Shown here piece after piece: positions 60,925 through 64,000 of a stretch of 64,000 nt of DNA. This DNA comes from Nitrospira sp. MA-1 (GTDB lineage: Bacteria > Nitrospirota > Nitrospiria > Nitrospirales > UBA8639): assembly GCA_032139905.1 (NCBI GenBank), contig JAQJDB010000004.1, forward strand, positions 248,001-312,000, in the 5' to 3' direction. The position numbers and the translations under genes were made by a program. Positions within the stretch are counted from its first letter, which is position 1. Each line of letters starts with the position of its first letter. The notes below the pieces were generated by a model that ran no database searches, had not been told where the DNA came from, and was given only the letters and a program-made list of their open reading frames with translations.

Positions 60925-63366
60925 TCAGTCGGCGATTGCTAACTTATGTCTGGCGGTTGCCTGGCCTCTCTCCTCCGCGGCTTTGTCGGCCTGTTTCATT
61001 TCCTTTAAATCGATAGTCACTTTGTGAATTGATCCAGAAAACCGATAGGGCGCCGGAATCCCATAGTCCTCAACAACAGGCGTTTCCCCATCTTCACCCA
61101 CATCGGCTCCTTCATCAGCCGAAAAGATCATGGCTTGTGTATGTTCAACCCGGCCTTGGGCAACTTTCTTCTCATTGACAAAGATCGTTCCCGTTCCTCC
61201 CTTGCCCAAACCGCCGCCGTCATACGCGAACTCGAAACGGATGGAAGCCTTCCCAGCAGGCAGCGAATCATCCGCGGCAATGGTAAAGCGCATTAAGCCA
61301 AGGAAGTTGTAGGTATAGATCGGTTTGCCCTCCCTCAAATACAGGCTCCAGCCGCCGAACCGGCCTGCCTGAGCAAGAACCACTCCATTGACGCTTCCCT
61401 CGGGAATCTCCACGTCGGCCGTGATGGAATGCGATCGGTTTTTGGTGTTGATGAAGACATTTTCCGACATGCCCGTCATCCCCTCGTACACGGAGAGTGA
61501 CGTCCGTCCGGCCATGAGATCCGGTCTGCCGGCAAGGGCGGCATTGACGCGCTCGATCGTTCGATCATCAATCGGAAGGACGTGATACTTCACCGCTTCC
61601 TCTAAGAACAGGTCCTGCAACTCTTTGAGTTTGGCGGTATGCTTGTCAGCCAGGTCATTGATCAAACTGAAGTCGGTCCGTGTGTCGTAGAGTTCCCACT
61701 TATCCTCTTGAAGAGGCCGGCGGGGTTTCGATTCCCATGGCGCCCGATGCAACGTCCCCGCCAACCATCCGTCATGATAGATTGCACGATTGCCGAACAT
61801 TTCGAAGTATTGAGTCTGGTGGCGGTCTCGCGCCTTGGCGTCATGAAAGCTGTAAAGCAGGCTCACGCCTTCGATGGGAGTCTGAGGAATGCCGTTCACC
61901 GCTTTCGGTTCCGGCAGCCGGGCGGCATCCAGGACGGTCGGGGCGATATCGATCACATGATGCCACTGCGTGCGCAATTCGCCCTTTGCCTTCACCGACT
62001 TCGGCCAATGGACGATCATTCCGTTCCGCGTGCCTCCGTAGCTCGAGGCAACCTGCTTGGTCCAGGTGAACGGGGTATCTCCCGCAACCGCCCATCCGGC
62101 GGCGTAATGGTTGTAGGTGGTCGGACTTCCAAGATCATCATAATGTTTCAGGATATCTTCTACCTTCTCCTGTAGCCCGTTAAAGTAGGTCATCTCATTG
62201 AACATGCCGTTCATTCCGCCTTCCGCACTTGCCCCGTTGTCGCCGAGGATATAGAAGACGAGGGTGTTGTCGAGCTGTCCCATGTCCGTAATGGCGTCAA
62301 CCAGTCGGCCGATCTCGGTATCCGTATACTCGGCAAACCCGGCAAAGACCTCCATTTGGCGAATAAAGAGCTTCATTTCATCCGCTGTCAGCTTGTCCCA
62401 ATCCTTAATGGCTTCCGGTTTAGGCGCGAGCTGCGTGCCCTCAGGCACGACGCCCAGTTTGATCTGACGAGCCAGGGTCTCCTCTCGCACCTTATCCCAC
62501 CCCTGATCGAACCTGCCTTTGTTTTTGGCGATCCATTCCTGAGGCACATGATGCGGGGCGTGCGTGGCTCCAGGTGCAAAGTACATAAAAAACGGTTTGT
62601 CAGGGGTCAGCGATTTTTGAAATCGCATCCACCTGATGGCCTGGTCGGTCATGTCGGTCATGAAATGGTAGTTCGGATCCTTCGGCACTTCGACCTTGGT
62701 CATCCCATCATAGACAGCCGGTGACCACTGGTTTGTCTCTCCCCCCATGAACCCGTAGAACTTATCGAACCCATTCCGGGTCGGCCAGCGGTCGGTTGGC
62801 CCGGATGGACTGACTTCCCAGGCGGCGGTCTCGTGATTCTTTCCGAATTGCGCGGTGGAGTAACCGTTGTTTCGAAGCATCATGGCCAATGGAGCCACGC
62901 TCTCGGGACGTCGGCCGGTATTGCCCGGAAAGGCCGTCGCGGTTTCCATGATCGAGCCCGTGTTGGTCGTGTGGTGATTCCGGCCCGTCAGAAGCGCGGC
63001 ACGGGTCGGGGAGCAGAGGGCCGTGGTATGGAAATGATTATACCGGAGCCCATTATTGGCTAAACGGTCCGCAGTCGGCATTGAAATGGGCCCCCCGAAA
63101 GCGCTGGACTGGCCGAATCCCAGATCGTCGATGAGCACGATAAGCACGTTTGGAGCGTCTTCGGGCGCTTTCACTTGAAAGCGCGGAGGTGGGGTGGCAT
63201 TGCGGACATCCAACTCAGTGACGGGAGGGTATTCCGGCTCGTGAATCGGGAGTACTGTGCGGTCCAGCTTATCTGCGGCCCAGGCAGGAGCACTTACAGC
63301 CGCCATGGCCAAAAGCATCCCCGTCCGTATGGCGGTATTGATAAAAAGCATTGGGTCTCGTTGCAT
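60925..63366 (-). CDS. Secreted arylsulfatase, CSPTR type
   Basis: An 813-residue sulfatase. Signal peptide (cleavage near A-W-A, residue 30); metal-binding I-D-D-L-G at 79-83; active-site C-S-P-T-R at 118-122; G-D-N-G-A later. A C-terminal domain of about 200 residues of beta type (N-G-V-V-L-A-Q-A-G-R-F-G-G-W-S-L-Y) follows the catalytic part and is shared with the partial gene at 63446. The ATG at 63366 follows GGAGAGG; a frame to 63405 is possible but lacks a site. Confidence 0.9.
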   Translation of the reverse strand: MQRDPMLFINTAIRTGMLLAMAAVSAPAWAADKLDRTVLPIHEPEYPPVTELDVRNATPPPRFQVKAPEDAPNVLIVLIDDLGFGQSSAFGGPISMPTADRLANNGLRYNHFHTTALCSPTRAALLTGRNHHTTNTGSIMETATAFPGNTGRRPESVAPLAMMLRNNGYSTAQFGKNHETAAWEVSPSGPTDRWPTRNGFDKFYGFMGGETNQWSPAVYDGMTKVEVPKDPNYHFMTDMTDQAIRWMRFQKSLTPDKPFFMYFAPGATHAPHHVPQEWIAKNKGRFDQGWDKVREETLARQIKLGVVPEGTQLAPKPEAIKDWDKLTADEMKLFIRQMEVFAGFAEYTDTEIGRLVDAITDMGQLDNTLVFYILGDNGASAEGGMNGMFNEMTYFNGLQEKVEDILKHYDDLGSPTTYNHYAAGWAVAGDTPFTWTKQVASSYGGTRNGMIVHWPKSVKAKGELRTQWHHVIDIAPTVLDAARLPEPKAVNGIPQTPIEGVSLLYSFHDAKARDRHQTQYFEMFGNRAIYHDGWLAGTLHRAPWESKPRRPLQEDKWELYDTRTDFSLINDLADKHTAKLKELQDLFLEEAVKYHVLPIDDRTIERVNAALAGRPDLMAGRTSLSVYEGMTGMSENVFINTKNRSHSITADVEIPEGSVNGVVLAQAGRFGGWSLYLREGKPIYTYNFLGLMRFTIAADDSLPAGKASIRFEFAYDGGGLGKGGTGTIFVNEKKVAQGRVEHTQAMIFSADEGADVGEDGETPVVEDYGIPAPYRFSGSIHKVTIDLKEMKQADKAAEERGQATARHKLAIAD

Positions 63367-63445
63367 ATGTTCTTCCTCTCCTAATTTAAAGATACATCGC
63401 TGCATTAGTCTTTACACGACGGACTCAGCCGACGTTCACGAGGGG

Positions 63446-64000
63446 CTATTTGGTTTCAATCGTTACATGCTCTATGCGGCCATTGAAGGCAAACGGCACT
63501 TGGTAGTCCTTCGACACGGCAGACACGGTATCGCGTCCAATGTCGAACGGCTCCACGCTGTAGCGGAACGGCACTGTTTTTCCGATGCGCCCGCTCCCGG
63601 TTTCCTTGCCGTTGACGCTTAGCGTGATATCGGCTGGTTTGCCTGGACCAGGCCCCACAGGCGTGAACTCAACACGCACGCTGGACTTGCCCTTCGGCAG
63701 CGACTCGGACGACTGAACGCGCGCATGGTCCACCTCGAAAAAGTTGTAGTAAAATGTCGGCTTACCGTCCTGCACATAAAGCGACCAGCCTGATGTGACG
63801 CCGCCGATAGCAGCGAGCACGCCGGCGCCGCCACCTTCGTCGACTTCCACCTCGACGGTGATGCTAAACGGAACTGCGTGGGTGTTGAGTACGGCGGACT
63901 CGCTGATGCCGGTGACACCCGGGCCGTAGCTGAATTTCTTCAGACCGGCTAACGGATTGGGCCGAAGCGACGCATCGAAACGTTCGGCCAAGCGGTCATC
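63446..64000 (-). CDS. Sulfatase C-terminal domain, gene runs off the window
   Basis: The frame is open to the window end, so only the last 184 codons are visible. They match the C-terminal beta domain of the preceding sulfatase in order and wording (G-V-L-A-A-I-G-G-V-T-S-G-W-S-L-Y-V-Q-D-G-K-P), then a closing G-R-I-E-H-V-T-I-E. It is very probably a third arylsulfatase, in the same orientation. Confidence 0.75.
   Translation of the reverse strand, partial: DDRLAERFDASLRPNPLAGLKKFSYGPGVTGISESAVLNTHAVPFSITVEVEVDEGGGAGVLAAIGGVTSGWSLYVQDGKPTFYYNFFEVDHARVQSSESLPKGKSSVRVEFTPVGPGPGKPADITLSVNGKETGSGRIGKTVPFRYSVEPFDIGRDTVSAVSKDYQVPFAFNGRIEHVTIETK

Overview
This is a chromosomal window from a Gram-negative bacterium. 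It carries many outer-membrane barrels, lipoproteins, an AsmA-type protein and an MlaA-type phospholipid protein. The gene content (urease operon with a dedicated porin and a UT-family urea transporter, a nickel permease, an alginate-export-like barrel, HMA2/DUF5132 metal-ATPase genes, an LCIB-type carbonic anhydrase) fits a Nitrospira-like nitrifier of the Nitrospirota. That assignment is inference from gene content; no rRNA or marker gene is present. Base composition appears mosaic by eye: the urease and sulfatase segments look GC-richer, while the SGNH-hydrolase gene near 18-19 kb is clearly AT-rich.

Layout. 0-10.5 kb: 3' end of an AsmA-like gene, an MscS channel, an alpha/beta hydrolase-MlaA fusion, a decayed DUF1538 permease gene and an ABC1/UbiB-type kinase. 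10.8-16.4 kb: secreted proteins, including two paralogues built from helical repeats, and a dead second mlaA copy. Further fragments of both families lie at 4.5-5.2 kb, so an 'MlaA + repeat protein' module seems to have been duplicated and partly lost. 16.4-29 kb: threonine ammonia-lyase, a membrane SGNH hydrolase, two outer-membrane barrels, several lipoproteins, an orphan DUF5132 protein and a nickel permease.

29-38 kb: a co-directional urea locus in the order porin, urea transporter, ureA, ureB, ureC, ureE, ureF, ureG, ureD, then two FluC/CrcB fluoride-channel genes. A strong terminator separates it from two tiny membrane-protein genes on the other strand. Urea would cross the outer membrane by the porin and the inner membrane by the UT channel and be split to ammonia and CO2. 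The UreH-like permease at 27 kb could supply nickel, and the fluoride channels could keep an inhibitor of nickel urease low.

38.8-43.7 kb: a seven-gene minus-strand cluster of small DUF5132-type membrane proteins, an HMA2 protein and a P-type ATPase that lacks the usual CPC motif. Its layout resembles the PacL/Ctp metal-efflux platforms of mycobacteria and it is the strongest candidate for a little-described system here. 43.8-46.8 kb: an LCIB-type (theta) carbonic anhydrase followed by two cation/proton antiporters of the CaCA superfamily.

47-56.7 kb: a DUF3313 lipoprotein, an intact IS3-family element with target duplication, two tandem CzcC/TolC-like genes that share patches of identical DNA, a ParA ATPase with a small tail-anchored partner, a CorA-type transporter, an EF-hand protein, a lipoprotein and a TMEM175-type channel. 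57-64 kb: a dead alpha-carbonic anhydrase, a secreted HAD phosphatase, a small membrane protein and three formylglycine-type sulfatases, the last running off the window. No tRNA, rRNA or CRISPR array was seen.
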